Positions 17,579 through 25,437 of a stretch of DNA of 64,000 nt are shown here, piece by piece. The notes beneath the pieces are model-generated. The model did no database searches, was not told the origin of the DNA, and saw only the letters and a list, made by a program, of their open reading frames with translations. Position 1 is the stretch's first letter. Each line of letters starts with the position of its first letter. The stretch comes from Mesorhizobium shangrilense (GTDB lineage Bacteria; Pseudomonadota; Alphaproteobacteria; Rhizobiales; Rhizobiaceae), in contig NZ_JBEWSZ010000001.1 of NCBI RefSeq assembly GCF_040537815.1, forward strand, positions 3,100,001 to 3,164,000. Direction: 5' to 3'. A program made the position numbers and the translations under genes.

Positions 17579-18901
17579 CTATTCGCCCGGATGCTTGCCG
17601 GGCTCTGAGTGCATCAGGCGCACGCGGCGTACGCCCCACCAGACCAGCAGGATGGCGACCGGCACTGAGGCAGCGGTGACGACTTCCGGCGCAAAGGCAT
17701 GGCCAAAGATCGAGGCGCCCTTGGCGACATAGCCGATAAGCCCGACGACATAGTAGGAGACGGCCGCGACCGAAAGGCCTTCGACGGTCTGCTGCAGGCG
17801 CAATTGCAGCCGGGCGCGATTGTTCATCGACGCCAGCAGGTCACGGTTCTGCTTCTCGACCTCGACGTCGACCCAGGTGCGCAGCAGCGTGGTGGCGCGG
17901 GTGAGTTTTCGCGACAGATTGGCCTGGCGCTCCTCGACCGAGCGGCAGGTGCGCATGGCGGGCGCGACGCGGCGCTGCAGAAAACCGCCCCAGGTGTCGT
18001 AGCCGGGGACTGCCTCTTCCTCCAGCGCTTCCAGCCGCTCGACGACGATGCCGTCATAGGCGCGGCTGGCGCCGAAACGGTATAGGCTGGACGCGGCATC
18101 GGCTTCCAGCTCCGCCGCAAGTTCGGTCAGGTCGGCCAGCAGCGTCTGGCTGTCGCGGGTCTCCGCCGCCTTCATTTCAAGCGTGGTCTGGGCCAGCCTG
18201 TCCTCGATGCGCCGCGCGCGGCCGGACAAGGTCAGCGCCAGCGGCAAGCCAAGCATGGCAAGCGTGCGGTAGGTTTCGATGTCGATCAGCCGTTGCGACA
18301 GCGCGCCGGTACGGGCCGGCGTCAAGCCACGATCGAGCACCAGTATGCGCGTCATGCCGTCGCCGTCCTGGCGGAAGTCAGTGACGATAGCGGCGTTGCC
18401 GCGCTCAACCAGCGAATAGCACAGGCTGGTCGGGTCGAAGTCCGCGATCAGTTCCTCGCTTAATTGCGTCCATTTGCGGATTTCGAGCCTGATGCCGGAA
18501 ATGACGGTGCCCGGCGGGCAAAACCCGTTGCCGAACGGCGAGTCCTCCTGCGCCCTGCTGGTTTCGGACAGCGGTCCTTCCCACAGATAAGTCGAGAACT
18601 CGGTATGCCGCTCCCAGCGCAGCGAGCCCTTGCCCCACTTCATCGCATGGTGGCGGGCATGGCGGTCAGGCGCGGCGATACCAAGCCGGCGCGACAGTTC
18701 GGAAAGCACCGCATGGTCCACGCCCGAGCCACCCTCGGTCATGAAGGCGAGTTGAATGAGAACACGCGGTTTTTCGATCAGCGGATGCGGCCGGGCGTGG
18801 ACTTCGCCAAGCGCGCCGGGTCGTCCTTCATGCGCCGGGAAACCCATCACGCTGCCCTTGGCGCGTGGCTGGAATTCGAGATTGGACGGGTCGTCTGACA
18901 C
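17579..18901 (-). CDS. DUF3422 family membrane protein
   Basis: About 440 residues from a GTG start at 18901 that follows a GGGGGA ribosome site. The N-terminal motif RPGALGEVHARPHPLI is the hallmark of DUF3422. The middle is soluble, with a helical coiled region around residues 270-380. Two membrane helices lie near the C-terminus (about residues 375-430, SVAAVSYYVVGLIGYVAKG and VVTAASVPVAILLVWWG). Function is unknown; members are widespread in proteobacteria, often near respiratory or lactate genes. Here it lies between the glc operon and the lldD regulator. Confidence 0.85.
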   Translation of the reverse strand: MSDDPSNLEFQPRAKGSVMGFPAHEGRPGALGEVHARPHPLIEKPRVLIQLAFMTEGGSGVDHAVLSELSRRLGIAAPDRHARHHAMKWGKGSLRWERHTEFSTYLWEGPLSETSRAQEDSPFGNGFCPPGTVISGIRLEIRKWTQLSEELIADFDPTSLCYSLVERGNAAIVTDFRQDGDGMTRILVLDRGLTPARTGALSQRLIDIETYRTLAMLGLPLALTLSGRARRIEDRLAQTTLEMKAAETRDSQTLLADLTELAAELEADAASSLYRFGASRAYDGIVVERLEALEEEAVPGYDTWGGFLQRRVAPAMRTCRSVEERQANLSRKLTRATTLLRTWVDVEVEKQNRDLLASMNNRARLQLRLQQTVEGLSVAAVSYYVVGLIGYVAKGASIFGHAFAPEVVTAASVPVAILLVWWGVRRVRLMHSEPGKHPGE

Positions 18902-19028
18902 GGCTGATCCCCCAGGCTTCCTTGAACCATCTTGCAATCGCGTCCCTCTAGAGCCAATAGCCGGATGACGCAAACAGCAAAGTTTAGCCGAAGATGATAT
19001 GACTTCGGGCGATGAACCCGACATGGCC

Positions 19029-19060
19029 TGACCAATTGGATAAATAATTTGACCAGTTGG
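19029..19060. promoter_or_regulatory. Tandem operator-like sites before the FadR-type regulator
   Basis: TGACCAATTGG (19029-19039) and TGACCAGTTGG (19050-19060) differ at one base and start 21 bases apart, two helical turns. They lie between the divergent DUF3422 and regulator genes. The same core (TTGACCAGT) forms the palindrome at glcD. A FadR-type GntR dimer bound here could autoregulate and control lldD, glc and possibly DUF3422. Confidence 0.55.
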
Positions 19061-19110
19061 CGACGCAGGCTTTATCCTGCGCGATACCGGTTCAATCCCA
19101 GGCACCCCCT

Positions 19111-19914
19111 TTGAGCGATATCTTTTCAAGGATCGAGCATTCGCGCACCGCCGACGAGGTGGTGCAGCAGATCGAGAACCTCATCCTCGAAGGCGTGCTG
19201 CGCACCGGCGACCGGCTGCCGGGCGAGCGCGAGCTGGCACGCCAGTTCGATGTGTCGCGGCCGATCCTGCGCGACGCGCTCAAGGCGCTCGAAGGACGCG
19301 GACTGCTGACGACGCGACCCGGCGGCGGCACCCATGTCGCTGACGTCATTGGCCAGCTGTTCACCAAGCCGGTGACGGATCTGATCTCGATGCACCGCAA
19401 GGCGGTGACGGACTATCTGGAGTATCGCCGCGAGATCGAAGGCGTGGCGGCCGAATACGCGGCGCGACGTGCCACGGCAGATGATCTGGCGCTGCTCGAC
19501 CGCATCATGGCGCGCATGGACGAAGCGGACCGTACCGGCGATTTCGACGACGAAGCCGAAATCGATGTCGAATTCCATCACGCGATCTGCGAATGCGCGC
19601 ACAATATCATCCTCCTGCACACGCTGCGCTCCTGCTACCGGCTGCTTTCGGAGGGCGTGTTCCAGAACCGGTTGCTGGTGTTCAGCGTGCCCGGCGCTCG
19701 CGAGGCGCTGCTTGCGCAGCACCGGGCGATCCATGCGGCGGTGAAGGCCGGCGACCCCGCCGCTGCCCGCCAGGCCGCGATGGACCACATCACCTATGTC
19801 GAACGGTCGATGGCCGAGGCTGAGCGCAGCGGCGACTGGCAGCGCGTGTCGCGGCTCAGGCTCAGGCAGCGCGCCGACGCCACAGACACCGAACCCGCAC
19901 GCAAACGCTCCTAA
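19111..19914 (+). CDS. FadR-subfamily GntR regulator (lactate/glycolate type)
   Basis: About 267 residues. The winged HTH covers residues 15-80, with DRLPGERELARQFDVSRPIL and LEGRGLLTTRPGGGTHV typical of GntR. The C-terminal FCD ligand domain (from about residue 95) keeps the metal-site pattern with His residues in EFHHAICECAHN and QHRAIHAAVKAGDP. The TTG at 19111 (SDIFSRIEH) was chosen by resemblance to related regulators; a TTG at 19057 would overlap the operator. lldD follows by 18 bases, so a 2-hydroxyacid such as lactate or glycolate is the likely effector. Confidence 0.86.
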   Translation: MSDIFSRIEHSRTADEVVQQIENLILEGVLRTGDRLPGERELARQFDVSRPILRDALKALEGRGLLTTRPGGGTHVADVIGQLFTKPVTDLISMHRKAVTDYLEYRREIEGVAAEYAARRATADDLALLDRIMARMDEADRTGDFDDEAEIDVEFHHAICECAHNIILLHTLRSCYRLLSEGVFQNRLLVFSVPGAREALLAQHRAIHAAVKAGDPAAARQAAMDHITYVERSMAEAERSGDWQRVSRLRLRQRADATDTEPARKRS

Positions 19915-19932
19915 TCTCGAAACGGGAAGCCC

Positions 19933-21069
19933 ATGAGCCAAATCCTGACCATCGCCGACCTCAAGGACCTCGCGCGCCGGCGGGTGCCCAAGATGTTCTT
20001 CGACTATGCCGACTCGGGCGCATGGACCGAGAGCACTTACCGGGCGAACGAGGAAGACTTCCAGAAGATCAAGTTCCGCCAGCGCGTGCTGGTCGACATG
20101 AGCAACCGCTCGCTGGAATCGACGATGATCGGCGAGAAGGTGGCAATGCCAGTGGCGCTGGCGCCAACCGGCCTGACCGGCATGCAGCACGCCGATGGCG
20201 AGATGCTGGCGGCACAGGCGGCGGAAGAGTTTGGCGTCCCGTTCACCCTGTCGACGATGAGTATCTGTTCGATCGAGGATGTCGCCTCGGTGACCAAGAA
20301 GCCATTCTGGTTCCAGCTCTATGTGCTGCGCGACAAGGATTTCGTGCTCGACCTGATCGACCGGGCGAAGGCTGCGAAATGCTCGGCGCTGGTGCTGACG
20401 CTCGACCTGCAGATTCTCGGCCAGCGCCACAAGGATGTGCGCAACGGACTGTCGGCGCCGCCCAGGATGACGCTGGCCAACATCGCCGATATCGCGATGC
20501 GTCCGCGCTGGTGGATGGGCATGGCCGGCACGCAGCGCCGCACCTTCCGCAACATTGTCGGCCATGCCAAGGGCGTCGGCGATGTCGCCTCGCTGTCGTC
20601 ATGGACAACGGAGCAGTTCGATCCGCATCTGTCGTGGAAGGATGTCGCCTGGATCAAGGAGCGCTGGGGCGGCAAGCTGATCCTGAAGGGCATTCTCGAC
20701 AAGGAGGACGCGCTGATGGCGGCCAAAACCGGCGCCGACGCGATCATCGTCTCCAACCATGGCGGGCGCCAGCTTGATGGCGCATCGTCTTCGATCATGG
20801 CGCTGGAGGAGATCGCCGACGCGGTCGGCGACACGATCGAGGTGCATATGGATGGCGGTATCCGCTCCGGCCAGGACGTGCTGAAGGCGCTGTGCCTGGG
20901 CGCCAAAGGCACCTATATCGGGCGGCCCTTTCTCTATGGCCTGGGCGCGCTCGGCAAGGAAGGTGTTACCAAGGCGTTGGAAATCATCCGAAAGGAGATG
21001 GACATAACGCTGGCTTTGTGCGGAAAGCGGCTGGTCACCGACATGGGCAAGGACCAGCTCCGGCGCTAA
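19933..21069 (+). CDS. lldD: L-lactate dehydrogenase, FMN-dependent
   Basis: A 378-residue member of the alpha-hydroxyacid dehydrogenase family, oxidising L-lactate to pyruvate at the membrane. The catalytic His is His276 in SNHGGRQLDG. The FMN phosphate loop is DGGIRSGQDVLKAL followed by GAKGTYIGRPFLYG. Also present are PVALAPTG (about 73-80) and the Tyr of FWFQLY (130). It is downstream of a FadR-type regulator and opposite the glycolate oxidase operon. A related hydroxyacid such as glycolate or mandelate cannot be ruled out as substrate. Confidence 0.92.
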   Translation: MSQILTIADLKDLARRRVPKMFFDYADSGAWTESTYRANEEDFQKIKFRQRVLVDMSNRSLESTMIGEKVAMPVALAPTGLTGMQHADGEMLAAQAAEEFGVPFTLSTMSICSIEDVASVTKKPFWFQLYVLRDKDFVLDLIDRAKAAKCSALVLTLDLQILGQRHKDVRNGLSAPPRMTLANIADIAMRPRWWMGMAGTQRRTFRNIVGHAKGVGDVASLSSWTTEQFDPHLSWKDVAWIKERWGGKLILKGILDKEDALMAAKTGADAIIVSNHGGRQLDGASSSIMALEEIADAVGDTIEVHMDGGIRSGQDVLKALCLGAKGTYIGRPFLYGLGALGKEGVTKALEIIRKEMDITLALCGKRLVTDMGKDQLRR

Positions 21070-21107
21070 AGTCTGGTGACTGTCCGACCACGGAGACGAC
21101 GCAGGCA

Positions 21108-21881
21108 TTGACGACCCCCGGCATCCACTTCCTCGACGCGCACGGACCGGACGGCGTGCGCCTCTACGCCATCGGCGACGTGCACGGCAGGCTCGACCTG
21201 TTGGCCGCCATGCATCACCGGATCGAGGAGGAGATCGAACGGGACTCGCCGACTGACTGGCGCGTCATCCATCTCGGAGACTATGTCGACCGTGGCCCCG
21301 ATTCCAAAGGCGTCATCGATTTCCTTGTCGAAGCGCGGCAGCGCGATCCCCGTCACCTGATGCTCACCGGCAATCACGACATCGGCTTTCTCGATTTCCT
21401 GAGAGCCCCTGATCCCGAGGGGCTTTTCATCCGCTATGGCGGCGTGCAGACGGCGCAATCCTATGGCGTGCCGCTCAACGAAGGCGCCAATGCCTGGTTC
21501 GGCAAGGCCGAGACGCTGTTGCGAAAAGGGCATGCGGCGCTGGTCGAGGCGGTGCCGCAGGCTCATGTCGACTTCCTGCGGTCGCTGCCATTCTCGATGA
21601 CGTTCGGGGACTTCTTCTTCTGCCATGCCGGCATCAGGCCGGGCATTGCGCTGGAAAACCAGAGCCAGCTGGATCTGATGTGGATTCGTGACGTCTTCCA
21701 CGATCATTCCGGCCTCTATCCGAAGATCGTGGTGCACGGCCACACACCCGTGCCGGAAGCCGAGGTGATGGCCAACCGCGTCAATGTCGACACCCTCGCC
21801 TGGCAGTCAGGAAACCTTACCGCACTCGTCGTGGACGGCGCGGATAAACGTATCCTGTCGATGGCCGGTAAACGGGGTTAG
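21108..21881 (+). CDS. Serine/threonine protein phosphatase-like metallophosphoesterase
   Basis: About 257 residues of the calcineurin-like phosphoesterase fold (PrpA/bacteriophage lambda phosphatase type). Metal-binding motifs appear in order: GDVHGR (about residue 24), LGDYVDRGPDS (about 55-65), GNHD (about 87) and HGHTPV (about 220). The TTG at 21108 was chosen because GGAG lies upstream and earlier codons overlap lldD. It follows lldD by 38 bases and may be cotranscribed, although no functional link is known. Confidence 0.84.
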   Translation: MTTPGIHFLDAHGPDGVRLYAIGDVHGRLDLLAAMHHRIEEEIERDSPTDWRVIHLGDYVDRGPDSKGVIDFLVEARQRDPRHLMLTGNHDIGFLDFLRAPDPEGLFIRYGGVQTAQSYGVPLNEGANAWFGKAETLLRKGHAALVEAVPQAHVDFLRSLPFSMTFGDFFFCHAGIRPGIALENQSQLDLMWIRDVFHDHSGLYPKIVVHGHTPVPEAEVMANRVNVDTLAWQSGNLTALVVDGADKRILSMAGKRG

Positions 21882-21937
21882 AGCGCTGCTGGCGCTTGAT
21901 CTTTTCGAAAACCGATGCCGGCTTTCGAGAGCGCTTG

Positions 21938-22078
21938 CTAGCGAAGCGAGGCGGTGACGCCGTAGCCGTCGACGGCGTTGTGGTTGTTGGCTGCGTCGGC
22001 GGCATAGATGCCAAGGCCGCAGATCACGATCGCGGACAACATGGCGAAGGACAGAAGCGCTGCTTTCACGGAGGTCAT
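21938..22078 (-). CDS. Possible 46-residue exported or membrane peptide
   Basis: A short frame starting MTSVKAALLSFAMLSAIVIC with a hydrophobic N-terminal helix (residues 5-25) and a small polar tail ending GVTASLR. AGAG lies just before the ATG. The composition (basic start, hydrophobic core, A-D-A possible cleavage) fits a signal peptide or single membrane anchor. No homology can be claimed. It lies in an otherwise empty gap after the phosphatase gene. Confidence 0.45.
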   Translation of the reverse strand: MTSVKAALLSFAMLSAIVICGLGIYAADAANNHNAVDGYGVTASLR

Positions 22079-22358
22079 CTCTTGTTGAGCTTCCTGCATC
22101 TGTGCATGAGGCGGTTACCAATGCGTTGAAACGAAAAATACGCCTCAAAGTTTCGACGATTTTGCGCTTCTATGTGTGTTCTGTATCGACGGTGTGTCGC
22201 GCGGGTCACACAAAAGGTTCATCGCGGTTGCACGGCCGATGCAGAGCGCGTGCCTTCTAGGGCAGCAAGCGGACACACTCCAAGGATGAACGATGTTTTC
22301 CCCGGCGGTTTCACCGCCGCGTGCCAATTATGTCACGCCGCATGATGCGGCAGTGCGC

Positions 22359-23057
22359 TCAGATCGTTGCCACCCAGGCGCGGGCGATCGCCAGGCCGGC
22401 GGCGTCGGCGTCCGGTCCGTTGCGGGCCATCTCGCCGTCGAGATTGCCGGCCCAGTCGGGATGGCGCGCGGCAATGACGGGCGCGAACGACGTGCTCCAG
22501 TCCTTAACCATCGGCCGGTCGGCCTCGAAATGGAACTGGAAGCCGTAGACGGCGCGGCCGACGCGGAACGCCTGGTTCTCGGCAACATCGTTGCCGGCCA
22601 GCCGCACGGCGTTTTCGGGCAGCACGAACGTATCGTCATGCCACTGGAAGATCGGGAATTTTTCGGGAAGCGCGCCGAGCACGGCATCGGTCCTGGCGTT
22701 GGGCGTCAGCGACACGCCGCGCCAGCCGAATTCATTGGCGCCGCCGATCTTGTTCTCGCCACCAAAGGCGCGGGCGACCAGCTGGCTGCCAAGGCAGATG
22801 CCGAGCACGGCGCGGTCCTTGTCGGCGAAATCGCGGGTCAATTCGAGCAGGGCGGGAAAATAGGGATAGTCATCATCCGCCAGCGCATTCTGGCCGCCGC
22901 CCAGCACGACCATGGCGTCGTGTTCGGCCGCATCGTCCGGCAGCGGGTCACCTTTGTAAGGAAGACGCACGTCAAGATCCGCGCCTGCTTCCGCAAGAGC
23001 GGCGCCGACCTGACCAAGGCCGGTATTGTCGTAGTTCTGGACCACCAGCACCCGCAT
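22359..23057 (-). CDS. Class I glutamine amidotransferase-like protein
   Basis: A 232-residue stand-alone amidotransferase domain (GATase1). The nucleophile elbow is GICLGSQLVARAFGG, with the Cys at about residue 85. The catalytic His is in VYGFQFHFEADRP (about 178). The ATG at 23057 gives MRVLVVQNYDNTGLGQ, the usual start. Stand-alone members include GMP synthase-like proteins and gamma-glutamyl hydrolases; the substrate is unknown. It is divergent from the next gene across about 88 bases. Confidence 0.86.
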   Translation of the reverse strand: MRVLVVQNYDNTGLGQVGAALAEAGADLDVRLPYKGDPLPDDAAEHDAMVVLGGGQNALADDDYPYFPALLELTRDFADKDRAVLGICLGSQLVARAFGGENKIGGANEFGWRGVSLTPNARTDAVLGALPEKFPIFQWHDDTFVLPENAVRLAGNDVAENQAFRVGRAVYGFQFHFEADRPMVKDWSTSFAPVIAARHPDWAGNLDGEMARNGPDADAAGLAIARAWVATI

Positions 23058-23145
23058 CGCAAAACCCTGCTGACATGAAAAAGATGGTGCGAGCGATATC
23101 ATGCCGCCAGCATCACGGCCAAGATGCGCATTCGGAGAGAAAACT

Positions 23146-23781
23146 ATGCCACTGCAAAACCGGGTAGACCCGTTCGGCGCCATTCACGCTGTACCTGAGC
23201 GCGGGCTGTTCACCGGCAATCGCGGCATCATCCACGACCCGGAGACCAAGACACTCCTAAGGAAACGCTGGGCGCTTCAGGCCTGGATCATCTGCGTGTG
23301 CGAATTCCGCAATGTGCGGCGCGAGCCGATGGGCCGAAACCGGCTAGGTGGAAAAGCCGGCTGGACGGAGCTTTTCTTTCTGGATGAGGTGACCGCACTT
23401 GCTGCCGGGCATCGCCCCTGCTTCTTCTGCCAGCGCGAACGGGCGAAGGATTTTGTCCAGCGCTTCGGCGCGGCCTTTCGCATTGCCGAGCCGCGCGCGC
23501 CGCAGGTCGACAAGCGGCTGCACAAGGAGCGGCTGGCATCGGGCGGGAGCGCGATCGGGCTCAGTACGGAGACACTTGCGGATCTGCCGGATGGAACGAT
23601 GATCTTGTCGGGTCACAAGCCTTACGCGCTTCGTGACGGTTGCGCGCTGCCCTGGAGTTTTGGCGGCTACCAGCCGCCAGTCAGGTTCGGCGATCCGCAT
23701 CTGGCCGATCCCCTGCTGATCACACCGCCGACAAGCGTGGCCGTGCTTCGCGCCGGATATTGTCCAGTCTGGGCGGCCTGA
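23146..23781 (+). CDS. Conserved hypothetical protein with CxxC motif
   Basis: A 211-residue protein with no recognised family. It has a possible zinc or redox pair in RPCFFCQRERAKDF (about residues 85-98), a second cysteine in WIICVCEF (about 45), and several conserved-looking aromatic patches (SGHKPYALRDG, WSFGGYQPP). No signal peptide or membrane segment is seen. The start follows GGAGAGAAA. It converges on a GFA-family gene. Codon use is normal for this replicon, so it is probably a real resident gene. Confidence 0.65.
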   Translation: MPLQNRVDPFGAIHAVPERGLFTGNRGIIHDPETKTLLRKRWALQAWIICVCEFRNVRREPMGRNRLGGKAGWTELFFLDEVTALAAGHRPCFFCQRERAKDFVQRFGAAFRIAEPRAPQVDKRLHKERLASGGSAIGLSTETLADLPDGTMILSGHKPYALRDGCALPWSFGGYQPPVRFGDPHLADPLLITPPTSVAVLRAGYCPVWAA

Positions 23782-23786
23782 CCGGG

Positions 23787-24182
23787 TTAATCCAGTTCCG
23801 ATTGCGGGATCACGCGCACCGCCGGCAGATCGTAATAATCGCCGGCGGATTCCGGGTACAACTGACTTTCCATCTTCAGGCCGGTCTTGCCGTCGATGGT
23901 CCCGGCCCAAACGGAAATGAACGGGCTGTCGAACCGACGCCAGAACAGGTTGCCGCCACATACCGAACAGAAACCGCGCTCGGCCTGTTCCGACGACTTG
24001 AACCAGCGCAGCGTGTCGCCCGTGATGGTCGCACGCTTCTGCTCGACCTGCGTGGCGGCGACGTAATGGCCGCTGGCCTTCCTGCACTGGTTGCAGTGGC
24101 AGGCAACGATCGGGCGCAATTCACCATGCAATTCGTAGCTGACGGCGCCGCACAGACAGCCGCCTCGTGTAATCCTGTCCAC
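23787..24182 (-). CDS. GFA (glutathione-dependent formaldehyde-activating/CENP-V) family protein
   Basis: A 131-residue zinc protein of the GFA fold. Zinc-binding cysteines are in GGCLCGAVSYEL (residues 7-18), CHCNQCRKASG (about 33-43) and FCSVCGGNLFW (about 80-90). The founding member condenses glutathione with formaldehyde, but most small homologues have no proven activity, so the formaldehyde role is not asserted. Stop codons of this gene and the upstream hypothetical gene are 5 bases apart, convergently. Confidence 0.88.
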   Translation of the reverse strand: MDRITRGGCLCGAVSYELHGELRPIVACHCNQCRKASGHYVAATQVEQKRATITGDTLRWFKSSEQAERGFCSVCGGNLFWRRFDSPFISVWAGTIDGKTGLKMESQLYPESAGDYYDLPAVRVIPQSELD

Positions 24183-24325
24183 TCCAAAGCCTCCGAGCCG
24201 CGTTATCCTGCGCTCAAGAGTGCGCGACAGGGCAACAAACCGGCATCGCTATTCCGACAGCGCGGTGTCGTCTTTGAAGCGATGCATATCTTGACGACAG
24301 CGACCGGCTCGCCCATTCCTCGGCG

Positions 24326-25060
24326 ATGCGCGCGAATTACAAGATGCAACGGCTGTTCGTCCCGGATGATCTCGGACCAGACATCGCGTTCGATGCCGGT
24401 CAGCAGCAAAGCCACTATCTCCAGCATGTGCTGCGACTTGGCGAAGGTGCCGAAATCTTGCTGTTCAATGGCCGCCATGGCGAGTGGTCGGCGACCATTG
24501 CAGCGAAATCCAAGAAAGCGGTCAGGCTGAAAGTGCTGGAACTGCAACGACCGCAGCCGCCGCTGCCCGATCTGGTCTATTGCTTCGCGCCTTTGAAGCA
24601 GGGACGACTCGACTATCTGGTGCAGAAGGCCGTCGAAATGGGCGCCGGCGTGCTTCAGCCGGCGATCACCCAGCATACGCAAGTGGCAAAACCTTCCATC
24701 GATCGCCTGCGCGCCAATGTCATCGAAGCCGCCGAACAGTGCGGTATCCTGGCGGTGCCGGAGGTGCGCGAGGCGGAAAAATTCGAACGCCTGCTGGCGA
24801 GCTGGGACAAGGGGCGCCGGCTGATCTTCTGCGACGAGGATGCGTCGACCAACAATCCGCTGCCAGCGCTGCAAGCCGTGCGGGAAAGAAAACTCGGGCT
24901 TCTGGTCGGGCCGGAGGGCGGCTTTTCCGACGAGGAGCGCAAGATGCTGCGCGCGCTTCCTTTCGTGACGGCCATCCCGCTGGGATCGCGTATCCTGCGC
25001 GCCGATACGGCAGCGGTCGCCGCCCTGGCGGTGATGCAAGCGACGATCGGGGACTGGTAG
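24326..25060 (+). CDS. rsmE: 16S rRNA (uracil-1498-N3)-methyltransferase
   Basis: A 244-residue SPOUT methyltransferase acting on U1498 of 16S rRNA. An N-terminal PUA-like region ([11 protein letters not shown] onward) precedes the knotted SAM domain, with [31 protein letters not shown] (about residue 190) and [16 protein letters not shown] (about 218-233). Closely related rhizobial proteins start [11 protein letters not shown], so the ATG at 24326 is kept. A mosaic palindromic repeat follows directly. Confidence 0.94.
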   Translation: MRANYKMQRLFVPDDLGPDIAFDAGQQQSHYLQHVLRLGEGAEILLFNGRHGEWSATIAAKSKKAVRLKVLELQRPQPPLPDLVYCFAPLKQGRLDYLVQKAVEMGAGVLQPAITQHTQVAKPSIDRLRANVIEAAEQCGILAVPEVREAEKFERLLASWDKGRRLIFCDEDASTNNPLPALQAVRERKLGLLVGPEGGFSDEERKMLRALPFVTAIPLGSRILRADTAAVAALAVMQATIGDW

Positions 25061-25068
25061 GGGTTTTG

Positions 25069-25214
25069 CCTTCTCCCCTTGTGGGAGAAGGTGGATTGGC
25101 GCACAGCGCCAAGACAGTTGAGGGGTGCTGGACGGAACACCAACTGCACCAAGCTGGAACACCCCTCATCCGACCGAGCTTCGCTCGGCCACCTTCTCCC
25201 ACAGGGGGAGAAGG
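25069..25214. repeat. Mosaic palindromic repeat, copy 3
   Basis: CCTTCTCCCCTTGTGGGAGA at the left pairs with TTCTCCCACAGGGGGAGAAG at the right. Inner blocks TTGGCGCACAGCGCCAA, GAGGGGTGCTGG/AACACCCCTC and CCGAGCTTCGCTCGG match copy 2 (7801-7959) block by block, differing mainly in the loop. It lies just after rsmE and may also act as its transcript end. Confidence 0.85.
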
Positions 25215-25375
25215 AAGATCCACCCCATCAATCAATTCCTGTTGACGTGTGGCTCAGGATTTTTCGCTTGATCGGCTACTGACATTTCGTCCATCTAGCG
25301 CCGGCGGTCGTCCGGCCGCCTGCAGCGCCGCCGTGTCCTTTCGGACTGGCAAAGGACACTGTAGCATTTGGGTTG

Positions 25376-25423
25376 GCGCATGATCCCTGCCGAAAATCGA
25401 GGTCGATTTTCGGAATCATGCGC
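25376..25423. repeat. Palindrome upstream of the glutamate-cysteine ligase gene
   Basis: GCGCATGAT (25376-25384) pairs with ATCATGCGC (25415-25423), and CCGAAAATCGA (25390-25400) pairs with TCGATTTTCGG (25403-25413). The core is shared with the palindrome at 161-202. It stands 14 bases before the ligase ATG, so in RNA the hairpin would be close to the ribosome site. Confidence 0.7.
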
Positions 25424-25437
25424 TGAGAGGGCTTCTC

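Noticed and set aside
22286..22345. A 19-codon frame beginning MNDVFPGGF upstream of the amidotransferase stop
   Set aside because: Too short to support, with a hairpin-forming GGCGGTTTCACCGCC inside; could equally be chance.
5856..25214. The three large palindromic repeats as a CRISPR array
   Set aside because: They are kilobases apart, have no regular spacer units and no cas genes nearby.
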